In this document: piece by piece, positions 49,099 to 57,566 of the stretch
Position numbering within the stretch: the first letter of the stretch is position 1
Layout of the letters: each line of letters starts with the position of its first letter
DNA from: JAVKSL01 sp050744085
Lineage (GTDB): Bacteria > Actinomycetota > Acidimicrobiia > Acidimicrobiales > JAJPHD01
NCBI GenBank assembly: GCA_050744085.1
Contig: JBOGGU010000073.1
Span: 1 to 64,000 of the forward strand
Reading direction: 5' to 3'
Length of the DNA stretch: 64,000 nt
Translations under genes and position numbers: made by a program
Notes under the pieces: model-generated
The model's database searches: none
The model's input: only the letters and a program-made list of their open reading frames with translations
Told to the model about the DNA's origin: nothing

Positions 49099-50878
49099 AG
49101 GCTCCCACGCCCACCCGATGCCGGCGCTGCCGGAGTCGGTGGACATCTACGACACCACGCTGCGCGACGGCAGCCAGCAGGAGGGGCTGTCGCTGACTGT
49201 GGACGACAAGCTGGCAGTGGCCCGCCAGCTCGACCACTTGGGGGTCGCCTACATCGAGGGGGGATGGCCAGGGGCGAACCCCAAGGACGACGAGTTCTTC
49301 CGGCGGGCGCCCGGCGAGCTGTCGCTGTCCAGCGCCACGCTGGTCGCCTTCGGCTCGACGCGCCGGCCCGGGGGGGATGCGGCGTCCGACCCCACCCTGC
49401 GCCATCTCGTCGCTGCCGGGACGGGCGCGGTGTGCATCGTCGCCAAGGCCTGGGACTTCCATGTAGCCGAAGCCCTGCGCACGACCCTGGAGGAGGCAGT
49501 GGCGATGGCCAGGGAGTCGGTGGCCTGGCTGGCGGCCGCGGGCAAGCGGGTGTTCTTCGACGCCGAGCACTTCTTCGACGGGTATCGCTCGGATTCAGCC
49601 TTTGCCCTGCGCGTGCTGGACGCAGCCGCCGAGGCTGGGGCCGAGGCCCTGGTGCTGTGCGACACCAACGGGGGTAGCCTGCCGGACTACGTGGAGGAGG
49701 TGGTCTCTGCGGTGCGCACCCGGTTCGGGGGTGTGGGCCTGGGGCTCCACTTCCACAACGACAGCGGCTGCGCGGTGGCCAACACCCTGGCCGGGGTCCG
49801 GGCGGGCGCCACCCAGGTGCAGGGATGCGTGAACGGCTACGGCGAGCGAGCGGGCAACGCGGACCTGGCCGCGGCCATCCCGAACCTGTCGCTCAAGATG
49901 GGTGTACGCACGATCCCACCCGAGCGCCTGGAGCGCCTCACCCCGGTGGCTCGGCACTTGGCCGAGCTCGTGAACGTCGCCCCCGACCCAGCCCAACCCT
50001 ACGTGGGCGCCTCGGCGTTCGCCCACAAGGCCGGCCTTCACACCAGCGCCATCGCCCGTTCCCCCTCCGCGTACGAGCACGTGCAGCCCGACTCGGTGGG
50101 CAACGGTGCGCGTTTCGTGGTGAGCGAGCTGTCGGGTCGCTCCACGCTGGCGCTGAAGGCAGCCGAGCTGGGCCTCGCGCTGGACGGCCTGGCGCTGTCA
50201 GAGGTGCTGGAGCACCTGAAGGCGCTGGAGCACCGCGGCTATCACTTCGAGGTGGCCGACGGGTCGTTGGAGCTGTTGATGCGCTCGGCGACCGGTTGGC
50301 GCCAGGAGCTGTGGCGCCTGGAGTCCTGGAGGGTGATCGTCGAGCACAGGCCTTCGGGACCGGTTGGCGAGGGCGCTGGGATCCGGGGCGACGCCGGATT
50401 CGCATCGGGCCCGGGGCCTGGGGTCGTGGTGAGCACCGAGGCGACTGTAAAGGTGCACGTAGGGGGCAAGCGGGTGGTGGCCACCGCCGAGGGCAACGGC
50501 CCGGTGAACGCGCTCGACGCAGCGCTGCGCGCAGCCATCGGGCCGCACTTCGCCGAGCTCTCCCGCCTGCACCTCACCGACTACCGGGTCCGGGTGCTGG
50601 ACAGCTCCGTGGGTACGCGGGCTGTGACCAGGGTCCTGTTGGATACCACGGACGGGGAGAGGTCGTGGTCGACAATAGGCGTGTCCGACAACGTCATCCA
50701 GGCTTCCTGGCAGGCCCTGGAGGACTCGGTGGCCTATGGGCTGCTCGCCCTGGCAGCTGCTGGCGCCGCGGCAGCCCCGGCTGCCGCGGGCGCCCCGACC
50801 GCTGTTGACGGCCCGGCCGGCGGCCAGGGCAGCGACCGTGGCGGGGACGGGTCCGCCGGTGGGACACTGGAGCCGTGA
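49088..50878 (+). CDS. cimA: (R)-citramalate synthase CimA
   Basis: CimA condenses pyruvate and acetyl-CoA to citramalate, giving isoleucine without threonine deaminase. The 596-aa protein has the HMGL-like TIM barrel (IYDTTLRDGSQQEG, HFHNDSGCAVANT, VNGYGERAGNADL) and a C-terminal regulatory domain (about 450-570: VHVGGKRVVATAEGNGPVNALD; core GNGPVNALDAAL). The HFHND and NGYGERAGN forms are typical of CimA-type, rather than LeuA. The last 40 residues are Ala/Gly-rich. It overlaps the next gene by 4 nt. Confidence 0.92.
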   Translation: MPLRGSHAHPMPALPESVDIYDTTLRDGSQQEGLSLTVDDKLAVARQLDHLGVAYIEGGWPGANPKDDEFFRRAPGELSLSSATLVAFGSTRRPGGDAASDPTLRHLVAAGTGAVCIVAKAWDFHVAEALRTTLEEAVAMARESVAWLAAAGKRVFFDAEHFFDGYRSDSAFALRVLDAAAEAGAEALVLCDTNGGSLPDYVEEVVSAVRTRFGGVGLGLHFHNDSGCAVANTLAGVRAGATQVQGCVNGYGERAGNADLAAAIPNLSLKMGVRTIPPERLERLTPVARHLAELVNVAPDPAQPYVGASAFAHKAGLHTSAIARSPSAYEHVQPDSVGNGARFVVSELSGRSTLALKAAELGLALDGLALSEVLEHLKALEHRGYHFEVADGSLELLMRSATGWRQELWRLESWRVIVEHRPSGPVGEGAGIRGDAGFASGPGPGVVVSTEATVKVHVGGKRVVATAEGNGPVNALDAALRAAIGPHFAELSRLHLTDYRVRVLDSSVGTRAVTRVLLDTTDGERSWSTIGVSDNVIQASWQALEDSVAYGLLALAAAGAAAAPAAAGAPTAVDGPAGGQGSDRGGDGSAGGTLEP

Positions 50879-51399
50879 CCCAGCCCAACTATTCGCCCCT
50901 CGCCGCCGCCGACCGGGTGCGCCCGGTGGGCAAGCTGCCCACTCCTGCTGCGTGGTGGGCCGAGCGCCCAGGTGACCCCAAAGGCCCGATGAAGGTTGGC
51001 CCGAGTGGTGCGCGCTTCGGGATGACCGGGCCCGACCAGGGCTATGGCCTGCACCTGGCCGAGCGCTTTCAGGCCCGCCTGGTCCTGGCGCCCGGCGAGA
51101 CAGCCGCCGACGCCACTGCGGGCTGTCTCGGGGTCGCCCTGTGCCGGGCCTCAGCCTTCGACCGGGCGCCGGTCATCTTCGACCTGGAGATGGCTTTCAC
51201 GTTGTGGGGATTCCTGGGCGAACCGCCGGCCGACCTGGTGGCGTGGCGTCGTTCCCTCTTCTCCGCTGCGGCCCACGACTACTGGGCCCAGCGTGAGATA
51301 GCCGCACGGGTCCTCCCCGAGACCCTCCGCCTCACCCCGGCCCAGGTCCGCAGCCGCCTGAGCGACTGGCGCAGCCTGATCGACACCTCGAAGCGCTGA
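50875..51399 (+). CDS. Conserved hypothetical protein downstream of cimA
   Basis: The 174-aa soluble protein starts at GTG 50875, overlapping the cimA stop (GTGA). It has an N-terminal PTPAAWWAERPGDPKGP and GMTGPDQGYGLHLAERF, with a helical C-terminal half (DLEMAFTLWGFLG, TPAQVRSRLSDWRSLID). It resembles actinobacterial proteins of unknown function. Coupling to cimA suggests a link, but none can be stated. A palindrome follows at 51416. Confidence 0.7.
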   Translation: MTQPNYSPLAAADRVRPVGKLPTPAAWWAERPGDPKGPMKVGPSGARFGMTGPDQGYGLHLAERFQARLVLAPGETAADATAGCLGVALCRASAFDRAPVIFDLEMAFTLWGFLGEPPADLVAWRRSLFSAAAHDYWAQREIAARVLPETLRLTPAQVRSRLSDWRSLIDTSKR

Positions 51400-51415
51400 C
51401 GCGGTCGGTGTCAGC

Positions 51416-51468
51416 GCGAACTGTGTCAAGTTTGTATGCCATAGGGATACAAGCTTGACACAGTTCGC
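51416..51468. repeat. 22-bp inverted repeat downstream of the cimA operon
   Basis: The arms 51416-51437 and 51447-51468 (gcgaactgtgtcaag...) pair over 22 bp with one G-U, around a 9-nt loop. It begins 17 nt after the stop of the last operon gene, where a terminator would be expected, but no U-tract follows. This segment is AT-richer than its surroundings. Confidence 0.85.
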
Positions 51469-51501
51469 TGTTCGCGGGCGCCCGACGACGGCGCAGGGGC
51501 T

Positions 51502-51897
51502 GTGAGCGGGGCCGGGACATGGAGGGGGCGAGCGCCATGGGTGGTGGCGATCGCATTCAGCGTCAGCTGCGTTGTCCACCTGGCTCACCCTGTGTCGTTC
51601 ACCCCGATCGTGCCGGGCTTCTTGCCGGCCAAGACGGCCATCGTCTACGTGAGCGGGGTGGCCGAGCTGATCTGTGCGGTGGGACTGTGGCGCCGGGACC
51701 GCTGGGCGGGGATCGCTGCCGCGGTGCTCCTCGTCGTCATCTGGCCGGCGAACCTGCAGATGGCCCTGAACGCCCAGGCTGGAAACGTGCTGGCCCACCA
51801 AGTCGAGGACTGGGTCCGCTTGCCCCTGCAGATCCCGCTCATCTGGTGCGCGTTGCAGACCCGGCGCGTACCCAAAGCTGAGCCAGTGGCCCCCTAA
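51502..51897 (+). CDS. DoxX-like membrane protein
   Basis: The 131-aa protein has four hydrophobic segments and the DoxX-type pattern: HLAHPVSFTPIVPGFLPAKTAIVYVSGVAELI (core IVYVSGVAE) and VVIWPANLQMALN. The function of this branch is unknown. GTG 51502 has GGGG upstream at short spacing. It precedes pimA by 25 nt, but the latter has its own -10. Confidence 0.82.
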   Translation: MSGAGTWRGRAPWVVAIAFSVSCVVHLAHPVSFTPIVPGFLPAKTAIVYVSGVAELICAVGLWRRDRWAGIAAAVLLVVIWPANLQMALNAQAGNVLAHQVEDWVRLPLQIPLIWCALQTRRVPKAEPVAP

Positions 51898-51922
51898 AGG
51901 CACCATCGCCTACTGTGTGGCC

Positions 51923-53092
51923 GTGCGCGTGGCCCAGGTATCCCCATATAGCCTGACCATCCCGGGCGGGGTGCAGTGCCAGGTGCTCGGGCTTGCCCGC
52001 GCCCTGCGCCGGCGCGGCGTGGAGGCCAGTGTCCTGGGGCCGTGCGACGGGCCCGCCCCAGAGGAGGGTGTCATCCCGCTGGGCCTGTCGATACCTTTCG
52101 CGGCGAACGGCTCCGTGGCGCCAGTTGCTCCAGACCCGGCGTGCTTCCGGCGGACGGTGAGGGCCCTGGCCGAGGGTGGCTTCGACCTGGTCCATGTGCA
52201 CGAGCCATTGGTGCCCGGGCCCAGCCTGACTGCCTTGCTGACCACGGAGCTCCCGGTGGTGGGGACCTTTCACCGCTTCGGCAACAGCGCCGCCTATCGG
52301 GCCCTGGCGCCCCTGGTGCGCTGGGTCGCCAACGGCCTCGACCTTCGTTGCGCCGTGTCGCCCGACGCCCGAGCTACCGCGCAGGCGGCCCTGGGAGGGG
52401 AGTACACGCTCGTCCCCAACGGCGTAGAGATCGAGCACTTCGCCAGCGCCCCACCGTGGCCGACCACGGGCCCGACGATCCTCTTCGTCGGCCGTCACGA
52501 GGCGCGCAAAGGCCTGGCCACCTTGCTGACCGCATTCGAGCTGCTCGGTCCAGGCGTGTCGTTGTGGGTAGCGGGTGTTGGACCGGAGACCGCCGAGCTC
52601 CAGCGTCGAAGCTTCCGCAACCCGCGCATCGAGTGGCTCGGCCGCATTGGCGACAGAGAGAAGGCGGCCCGCCTGCGCGCTGCGGACGTCTACGCCGTAC
52701 CCTCGGAGCACGGCGAGTCCTTTGGGGTGGTCCTGTTGGAGGCAATGGCTGCTGGGACCCCGATAGTCGCCAGCGACCTCAGGGCGTACCGGTTGGTGGC
52801 CAGGGCAGGGGTCGATGCCCTCCTGGTGGCGCCGGGGGACGCCATTGCCCTCGCCGAGGGCCTCGCCCGGGTGCTATCCAACCAGATGCTTGCAGACAAG
52901 CTGGCGGGAGCCGCCCGCGTGCGTGCAGCCGAGTTCTCGACCGACCGGATGGCCGCTCACTACACCGATCTTTACTCCCAGGTGTTGGCCTCCGGCGCCG
53001 GCGGACCGCCACATCTGAGCCGCCTGAGGCCCGCCAGCCTGCTCCGGAGGGTTCGGTATGCCGCCACCCGCCTGCCCAGGGGTGGCCCGTGA
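51923..53092 (+). CDS. pimA: PimA-like phosphatidylinositol mannosyltransferase (GT4)
   Basis: PimA transfers mannose from GDP-mannose to phosphatidylinositol on the inner face of the membrane. The 389-aa GT-B protein follows mycobacterial PimA closely: SPYSLTIPGGVQ, LVHVHEPLVPGPSL, TFHRF, VPNGVEIEHF, LFVGRHEARKG and the donor-site HGESFGVVLLEAMAAG. GTG 51923 is chosen over 51917; TACTGT (51911-51916) lies 6 nt upstream. The order pimA-pdxS-pdxT-yebC matches mycobacteria. Confidence 0.92.
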   Translation: MRVAQVSPYSLTIPGGVQCQVLGLARALRRRGVEASVLGPCDGPAPEEGVIPLGLSIPFAANGSVAPVAPDPACFRRTVRALAEGGFDLVHVHEPLVPGPSLTALLTTELPVVGTFHRFGNSAAYRALAPLVRWVANGLDLRCAVSPDARATAQAALGGEYTLVPNGVEIEHFASAPPWPTTGPTILFVGRHEARKGLATLLTAFELLGPGVSLWVAGVGPETAELQRRSFRNPRIEWLGRIGDREKAARLRAADVYAVPSEHGESFGVVLLEAMAAGTPIVASDLRAYRLVARAGVDALLVAPGDAIALAEGLARVLSNQMLADKLAGAARVRAAEFSTDRMAAHYTDLYSQVLASGAGGPPHLSRLRPASLLRRVRYAATRLPRGGP

Positions 53093-53913
53093 CCACCCGG
53101 GCGCCGGCTGCGCGAGCGGGAGCAGCCGAGGCCCGCCGGGAGCAGGCGAGGGCCCAGGCCCGCCGGGGGGAGCAGCTGCGGGCCGAGGCGGTCCGCCGGG
53201 GCCAGCAACGTGCCAACCACATGCGAGCGGTCCTGCTGGCCGCTGGCCCAGCGGTCGCGGCCGGCATCGTCGCGTTCGTCGCGACCTGGGCCGGCTCGTT
53301 CCTGGCGTTGGCCGCGGTGGTCGGCGCCTATGTCGCGGCCCAATTGGGGTTCCTTCTCTGGGCGCTGGCGCCCTGGCTCGTCACCACGCTGGTGCGCGCA
53401 GCTCGGCCCGGGCCTTTGGACCAGCCTCGGACCGACAACCTGCTCGAAGGACTCTGTGCCAGCGCAGGGGTCCTCAAGCCCCAGCTCTGGCTCCTCGGTA
53501 GCGAGGAGCCCAACATGCTCCTGGCAGTCACCCACCCTCGCAGCGCCCGGCTGGTAGTGACGACCGGACTGCTGAGTCGCCTCAGCCGGGTCGAGCTGGA
53601 GGGGGTCCTTGCCCGCGAGGTCGCGAAGCTGCGCTCGGGCGCCGCCGTGCCCGCCACTGTCGCCGTGGCCGCCGGGTGGCCCATAGTCGTCCCAAGGCTC
53701 GCGAGGGCCAGGCTTGCCGCTTCCAGCCAGGCCAGCGCCGACCTGGCCGCAGTGTCACTCACCTGCTACCCGCCCGGCCTGGCAGCGGCGCTGGAGCGTC
53801 TCGCCGACTCGCTCCCGGTGGGTGGGCTGCCAGCAAGGCTCACCGAGGCCCTGTGGCTGGCATCGCCCAGCGCACCAGCAGTCCTCAGGGTCGCTGCGCT
53901 ACGCCAGATGTGA
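53089..53913 (+). CDS. Catalytically dead M48 (HtpX-like) peptidase homologue
   Basis: The 274-aa membrane protein looks like an M48 peptidase: two hydrophobic segments (AVAAGIVAFVATWAGSF; VVGAYVAAQLGFLLWALAP), PNMLLAVTHPRSARLVVTTGLLSRLSRVELEGVL (core VVTTGLLSRLS), then the place of HExxH. That site reads REVAK (176-180), so both zinc histidines are lost, and the downstream glutamate ligand is also missing (QASADLAAVSL). A long Ala/Arg/Glu-rich N-terminal helix precedes TM1. GTG 53089 overlaps the pimA stop by 4 nt, which suggests a kept, non-proteolytic role. Confidence 0.8.
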   Translation: MTTRAPAARAGAAEARREQARAQARRGEQLRAEAVRRGQQRANHMRAVLLAAGPAVAAGIVAFVATWAGSFLALAAVVGAYVAAQLGFLLWALAPWLVTTLVRAARPGPLDQPRTDNLLEGLCASAGVLKPQLWLLGSEEPNMLLAVTHPRSARLVVTTGLLSRLSRVELEGVLAREVAKLRSGAAVPATVAVAAGWPIVVPRLARARLAASSQASADLAAVSLTCYPPGLAAALERLADSLPVGGLPARLTEALWLASPSAPAVLRVAALRQM

Positions 53914-54013
53914 GCGCTGCCGGGGCGGTGGGGGGTTGGTGGGCACGGAGGTGAGGGCAACGGCGGGATATTTCGCTTGCCTTGGAACGGCCTCCGACCG
54001 GTAGTGTGGGGGT

Positions 54014-54922
54014 GTGAGCGACCCGTCCCCCTCTCCTTCTCCTTCCCGGACCGCAGCGACCCCGCGAGTCAAGCGGGGGCTCGCAGAGATGCTGAGGGGT
54101 GGCGTGATCATGGACGTGGTGACCGCCGAGCAGGCCGCCATCGCCGAGGAGGCCGGGGCCGTAGCCGTGATGGCGCTGGAACGGGTGCCCGCCGACATCC
54201 GTGCGCAGGGTGGCGTGGCCCGCATGAGCGACCCTGCGCTGGTCGAGGCGATCCGGGAGGCGGTCACGATCCCGGTGATGGCCAAGGCGCGCATAGGCCA
54301 CTTTGCGGAGGCCCAGGTGCTCGAAGCCTTGGGGGTCGACTACATCGACGAGAGCGAGGTGCTCACCCCTGCCGACCACGCCCACCACATCGACAAGTGG
54401 GGCTTCTCGGTGCCGTTCGTGTGTGGCGCCAACAACCTCGGCGAGGCGCTGCGGCGCATCTCGGAGGGTGCGGCGATGGTCCGGTCCAAAGGCGAGGCAG
54501 GCACCGGCGACGTGAGCCAGGCCGTGACGCATCTTCGCTCGATCCTTGGTGACATCCGCCGCATCGAGGTGGCAGACTCGGCCGAGATCTACGGCTGGGC
54601 GAAGGCGCTGGGCGCTTCGGTCGGCTTGGTCACCGAGGTTGCCGAGACCGGGCGGTTGCCTGTGCCGCTGTTCTGCGCCGGGGGGATTGCGACCCCGGCG
54701 GATGCGGCGCTGGTCATGCAGCTGGGCGCGGAGGCGTGCTTCGTGGGGTCGGGGATCTTCAAGAGCGCCGAGCCTGCTCGCCGTGCCAGGGCGATCGTCG
54801 AGGCCACCACCCACTTCCGAGACGCCCAGATCGTGGCCAAGGTGAGCCGCAACCTGGGCGAGACGATGGCCGGCACGCCCGGTGACCGAGTCGAGCTCAA
54901 GCTGGCCGACAGGGGCTGGTAA
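54014..54922 (+). CDS. pdxS: Pyridoxal 5'-phosphate synthase, PdxS subunit
   Basis: PdxS makes PLP from ribose 5-phosphate, glyceraldehyde 3-phosphate and ammonia from PdxT. The 302-aa TIM-barrel has GVIMDVVTAEQA, the catalytic lysine in PVMAKARIGH, the second lysine in MVRSKGEAGTGD, and the PLP-phosphate loop FCAGGIATPAD. GTG 54014 lies 6 nt after TAGTGT (54002-54007). The first 17 residues are a Ser/Pro-rich extension. Confidence 0.97.
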   Translation: MSDPSPSPSPSRTAATPRVKRGLAEMLRGGVIMDVVTAEQAAIAEEAGAVAVMALERVPADIRAQGGVARMSDPALVEAIREAVTIPVMAKARIGHFAEAQVLEALGVDYIDESEVLTPADHAHHIDKWGFSVPFVCGANNLGEALRRISEGAAMVRSKGEAGTGDVSQAVTHLRSILGDIRRIEVADSAEIYGWAKALGASVGLVTEVAETGRLPVPLFCAGGIATPADAALVMQLGAEACFVGSGIFKSAEPARRARAIVEATTHFRDAQIVAKVSRNLGETMAGTPGDRVELKLADRGW

Positions 54923-54927
54923 CGCCT

Positions 54928-55524
54928 GTGAAGGTGGGCATACTGGCCCTGCAAGGGGATTTTTCAGAACATGCCCAGCTGCTCGGAGACCTCGGTGCCC
55001 ACCCCATCCTGGTTCGCCGGCCGTCCCACCTCGGTGGCCTGGACGCCATCGTGTGCCCGGGTGGCGAGTCGACGACGATGTCGATGCTGCTGGAGTCGTC
55101 CGGCCTTGGCGATGCCTTGGCGTGCCTGCTTGCCGACGGCCTACCGGCCTTGGGGACCTGTGCTGGGATGATCCTGCTCGGGTCCGAGGTGGTCGGCGGA
55201 CGGCCCGGCCAGCGCTGCTTCGGCGCCATCGACATCTCGGTGCGACGCAACGCATTCGGCACCCAGGCGGACTCCTTCGAGTGCGACCTGTCGGTGGCCG
55301 GGGTCGAGGGGGGCCCGGTGAGGGCCCTATTCATCAGGGCGCCCGTCGTGTGCCGGGTTGGGCCGGGGGTGGAGGTCCTGGCCAGCGTGGAGGGCGGCTC
55401 GGCCCAGGGGCCGGTGGTGTGCCGCCAGGGCCCGGTGATGGTTGCCGCTTTCCATCCCGAGTGCTCGGGAGACCCTCGCCTCCACGAGCTGTTCCTGGCG
55501 AATGTCGCCCGCGGGGTGGGCTGA
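54928..55524 (+). CDS. pdxT: Pyridoxal 5'-phosphate synthase, glutaminase PdxT
   Basis: PdxT hydrolyses glutamine and channels ammonia to PdxS. The 198-aa class I glutaminase has GILALQGDFSEH, PGGESTTM, the nucleophile Cys78 in GTCAGM, and the His-Glu pair in AAFHPECSGD. It begins 5 nt after pdxS. A much longer frame-mate ORF from 54882 belongs to yebC and is read as shadow before 55527. Confidence 0.96.
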   Translation: MKVGILALQGDFSEHAQLLGDLGAHPILVRRPSHLGGLDAIVCPGGESTTMSMLLESSGLGDALACLLADGLPALGTCAGMILLGSEVVGGRPGQRCFGAIDISVRRNAFGTQADSFECDLSVAGVEGGPVRALFIRAPVVCRVGPGVEVLASVEGGSAQGPVVCRQGPVMVAAFHPECSGDPRLHELFLANVARGVG

Positions 55525-55526
55525 GG

Positions 55527-56393
55527 GTGTCCGGTCACTCCAAGTGGGCAACCACCAAGCACAAGAAGGCCGCCACCGACAAGGTGCGGTCCAAGCTGTT
55601 CGCCAAGCTGATCCGCCAAGTCGAGGTGGCAGCTCGCGAGGGCGGCTCCGACATGACAGCCAACGCCACCTTGCGCACCATGTTCGCCAAGGCGCGTGAC
55701 GCCTCCGTCCCCTTGGACACGATCGAGCGTGCCGTCAAGCGCGGGACTGGTGAGTTGGAGGGGGTTCGCTACGAGGCGGTGTCTTACGAGGGCTACGCTC
55801 CGGGGGGCGTGGCGGTGATGGTCGAGTGCCTCACCGACAACCGCAACCGCACCGGTGCCGAGGTCAGGATGATCTTCACGCGCAGCGGTGGCTCGATGGC
55901 CGAGCCCGGCGCCGTGTCGTGGCAGTTCGAGCGCAAGGGCGTCCTCCTGCTGCCCCGAGTGGTCCGGGGGGCCGGGCGGGCCGGGGGGGCCGGGGCTGCT
56001 GGAGGGGTCGAGCAGGCCGGGGGGGACGGGGCTGCCGGAGGGGTCGAGCAGGCCGGGGGGGACGGGGCGGCCGGGGCGGAGGACGAGGACGCCGTGACGC
56101 TGGCCGTGCTGGAGGCAGGGGCGGAGGACCTGGTTGACGACGGCGAGTCCTGGAGGGTCACCTGCGCCCCGAGGGACTTGGCGCAGATACGCTCTGCGCT
56201 GGAGGGCGCCGGGTTGACAGTCGAGTCGGCCGAGCTGGCGATGGTGCCCAGCACTGTGGTGACCCTTGGCTCGGAGGAGGAAGCTCGCAAGGTGCTGAGG
56301 GTGTTGGAAGCCCTGGAGGACCACGACGATGTCCAGAGCATCTGGATGAACTTCGACATCCCCACCGAGATTGCCGAGCTGGTGGACGCCTGA
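55527..56393 (+). CDS. yebC: YebC/PmpR family protein with repeat insertion
   Basis: YebC-type proteins are DNA-binding regulators in some bacteria, and ribosome rescue factors at proline stretches in others. The 288-aa protein starts GHSKWATTKHKKA and contains GYAPGGVAVMVECLTDNRNRT (core GGVAVMVECLTDN) and WQFERKGVL. It is nearly 40 residues longer than usual because a GGVEQAGGDGAA tandem repeat is inserted between the second and third domains, right after the FERKGVL strand. GTG 55527 is chosen, since the family start is GHSKW. Confidence 0.93.
   Translation: MSGHSKWATTKHKKAATDKVRSKLFAKLIRQVEVAAREGGSDMTANATLRTMFAKARDASVPLDTIERAVKRGTGELEGVRYEAVSYEGYAPGGVAVMVECLTDNRNRTGAEVRMIFTRSGGSMAEPGAVSWQFERKGVLLLPRVVRGAGRAGGAGAAGGVEQAGGDGAAGGVEQAGGDGAAGAEDEDAVTLAVLEAGAEDLVDDGESWRVTCAPRDLAQIRSALEGAGLTVESAELAMVPSTVVTLGSEEEARKVLRVLEALEDHDDVQSIWMNFDIPTEIAELVDA
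55999..56072. repeat. 36-bp in-frame tandem repeat in yebC
   Basis: Two 36-bp units plus a partial copy encode GGVEQAGGDGAA repeats. Runs of G make it the most G-rich stretch in the gene. It does not interrupt the frame. Confidence 0.85.
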
Positions 56394-56893
56394 TGGCGGC
56401 GGTCGCCGTGGGAGACACTGCTCCCGAGATCTCCCTGCCTGGGACGGGGGGTCAGGCCTACAGGCTGTCCCAGTGCAAGGGGCGCCCGGTGGTCCTGGTG
56501 TTCTACCCGGGGGACGACACAGCGGTGTGCACCCGCCAGCTGCGATCTTACTCCGCAGACCTCTCCCGCTTCGAGGACCTGAACGCCGTCATGTGGGCGA
56601 TAAGCCCCCAGGGGGTCCAGAGCCACGAGAGCTTCGCCGCCGGCTCCGGGCTGACGATGCCCCTCCTTGCGGACCCCGACAGGGTGGCGGGGCGCGCATA
56701 CGGGGTAGTGGGACCGGTCGGGTTCTACCGCCGGTCGGTCTTTGTGGTCGACGCGGAGGGGGTCATCCGCTACGCCCACCGGGGCTTCGTGGGACTCACC
56801 TTCCGGCCGAGCGAGGAGCTGCTGGCGGCGGTGCGAGGGGCCGGGGGCGGCGCAGGGGCAGGGGGCGGCGCTGGGGATCAGGCGACTACTTGA
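56393..56893 (+). CDS. Thiol peroxidase/peroxiredoxin (BCP-type)
   Basis: The 166-aa peroxiredoxin reduces peroxides through Cys46 in PGDDTAVCTRQL. The usual resolving cysteine five residues later is absent; Cys28 is the only other cysteine seen in this half. The C-terminus ends in a Gly/Ala-rich low-complexity tail. It starts within the yebC stop (ATGA) and takes the place where ruvC usually follows yebC. Confidence 0.9.
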   Translation: MAAVAVGDTAPEISLPGTGGQAYRLSQCKGRPVVLVFYPGDDTAVCTRQLRSYSADLSRFEDLNAVMWAISPQGVQSHESFAAGSGLTMPLLADPDRVAGRAYGVVGPVGFYRRSVFVVDAEGVIRYAHRGFVGLTFRPSEELLAAVRGAGGGAGAGGGAGDQATT

Positions 56894-57566
56894 GGATGTT
56901 CACCGCTCTGGCTGCCACAAGGGTGACAGTCAGGAGGGCGGCAGCGGACTCCAGGGTCATCAGTGTCTTTGCCGCACGAGTCAGCGGCATGGTGTCGGTC
57001 GGGCTAAAGGCGGTGGCGTTGGTGAACGCCACATACAGGTAGTCGACGAAGTTCGGGTTCCATGCCTTCGGCGCGGAGTCCGGTGTGACCATCTGCGGGA
57101 ACAAGAAGTCCGGCTCACGATGGTCGATGCACATGCGGGCGCCCGGCCCTCCCCGGTCCAGCTCCCAGAACCACAGGCCGAACAGCAACACGTTGGTGAG
57201 GTAGATCTCCACGGCGGCCAGGATCAGCTGGTGGCCGCCGATGTTGGAGCCGTTGATGATCGCTTGTACCAGCAGGGACAAAGAGATCAGGTTGGCCACC
57301 TCCGCCAGGCCGATGAGGGCCAGTGACATCCAGCGGGTCACGGGTGGCTCGTCTCGGTGACGGAAGGGAGACACGACCAGCAGCGGGGCGGCCAGGGCTG
57401 CCTCGACCGCTGGCAGCACCCATCGAGGTCCCAGGAACAGTGGATCCGGCAGCGCAACGGTGAGCGCGACCGCGGCCGCGACCGCGAGGGTCGCCGGCCA
57501 TCGGTGCTCCCTGCTGGCCACGACCCCCCACGCCGGGTCAAGGGCGCCGCTGGTCGATGGCGGCAT
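56886..57566 (-). CDS. Membrane protein, ion-channel-like DUF family
   Basis: The 226-aa protein has about six hydrophobic segments. Its C-terminal part (FVDYLYVAFTNATAFSPTDTMPL) resembles a pore-like motif found in actinobacterial DUF1345-like channel relatives. The transported ion is unknown. ATG 57566 shares a TAATG overlap with the flavoprotein stop, so the two are translationally coupled. It converges on bcp with an 8-nt overlap. Confidence 0.72.
   Translation of the reverse strand: MPPSTSGALDPAWGVVASREHRWPATLAVAAAVALTVALPDPLFLGPRWVLPAVEAALAAPLLVVSPFRHRDEPPVTRWMSLALIGLAEVANLISLSLLVQAIINGSNIGGHQLILAAVEIYLTNVLLFGLWFWELDRGGPGARMCIDHREPDFLFPQMVTPDSAPKAWNPNFVDYLYVAFTNATAFSPTDTMPLTRAAKTLMTLESAAALLTVTLVAARAVNILK

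Noticed and set aside
54882..55526. Extended YebC ORF overlapping pdxT
   Set aside because: The first 215 codons are in the pdxT region in a different frame and lack family similarity; YebC begins at GHSKW.
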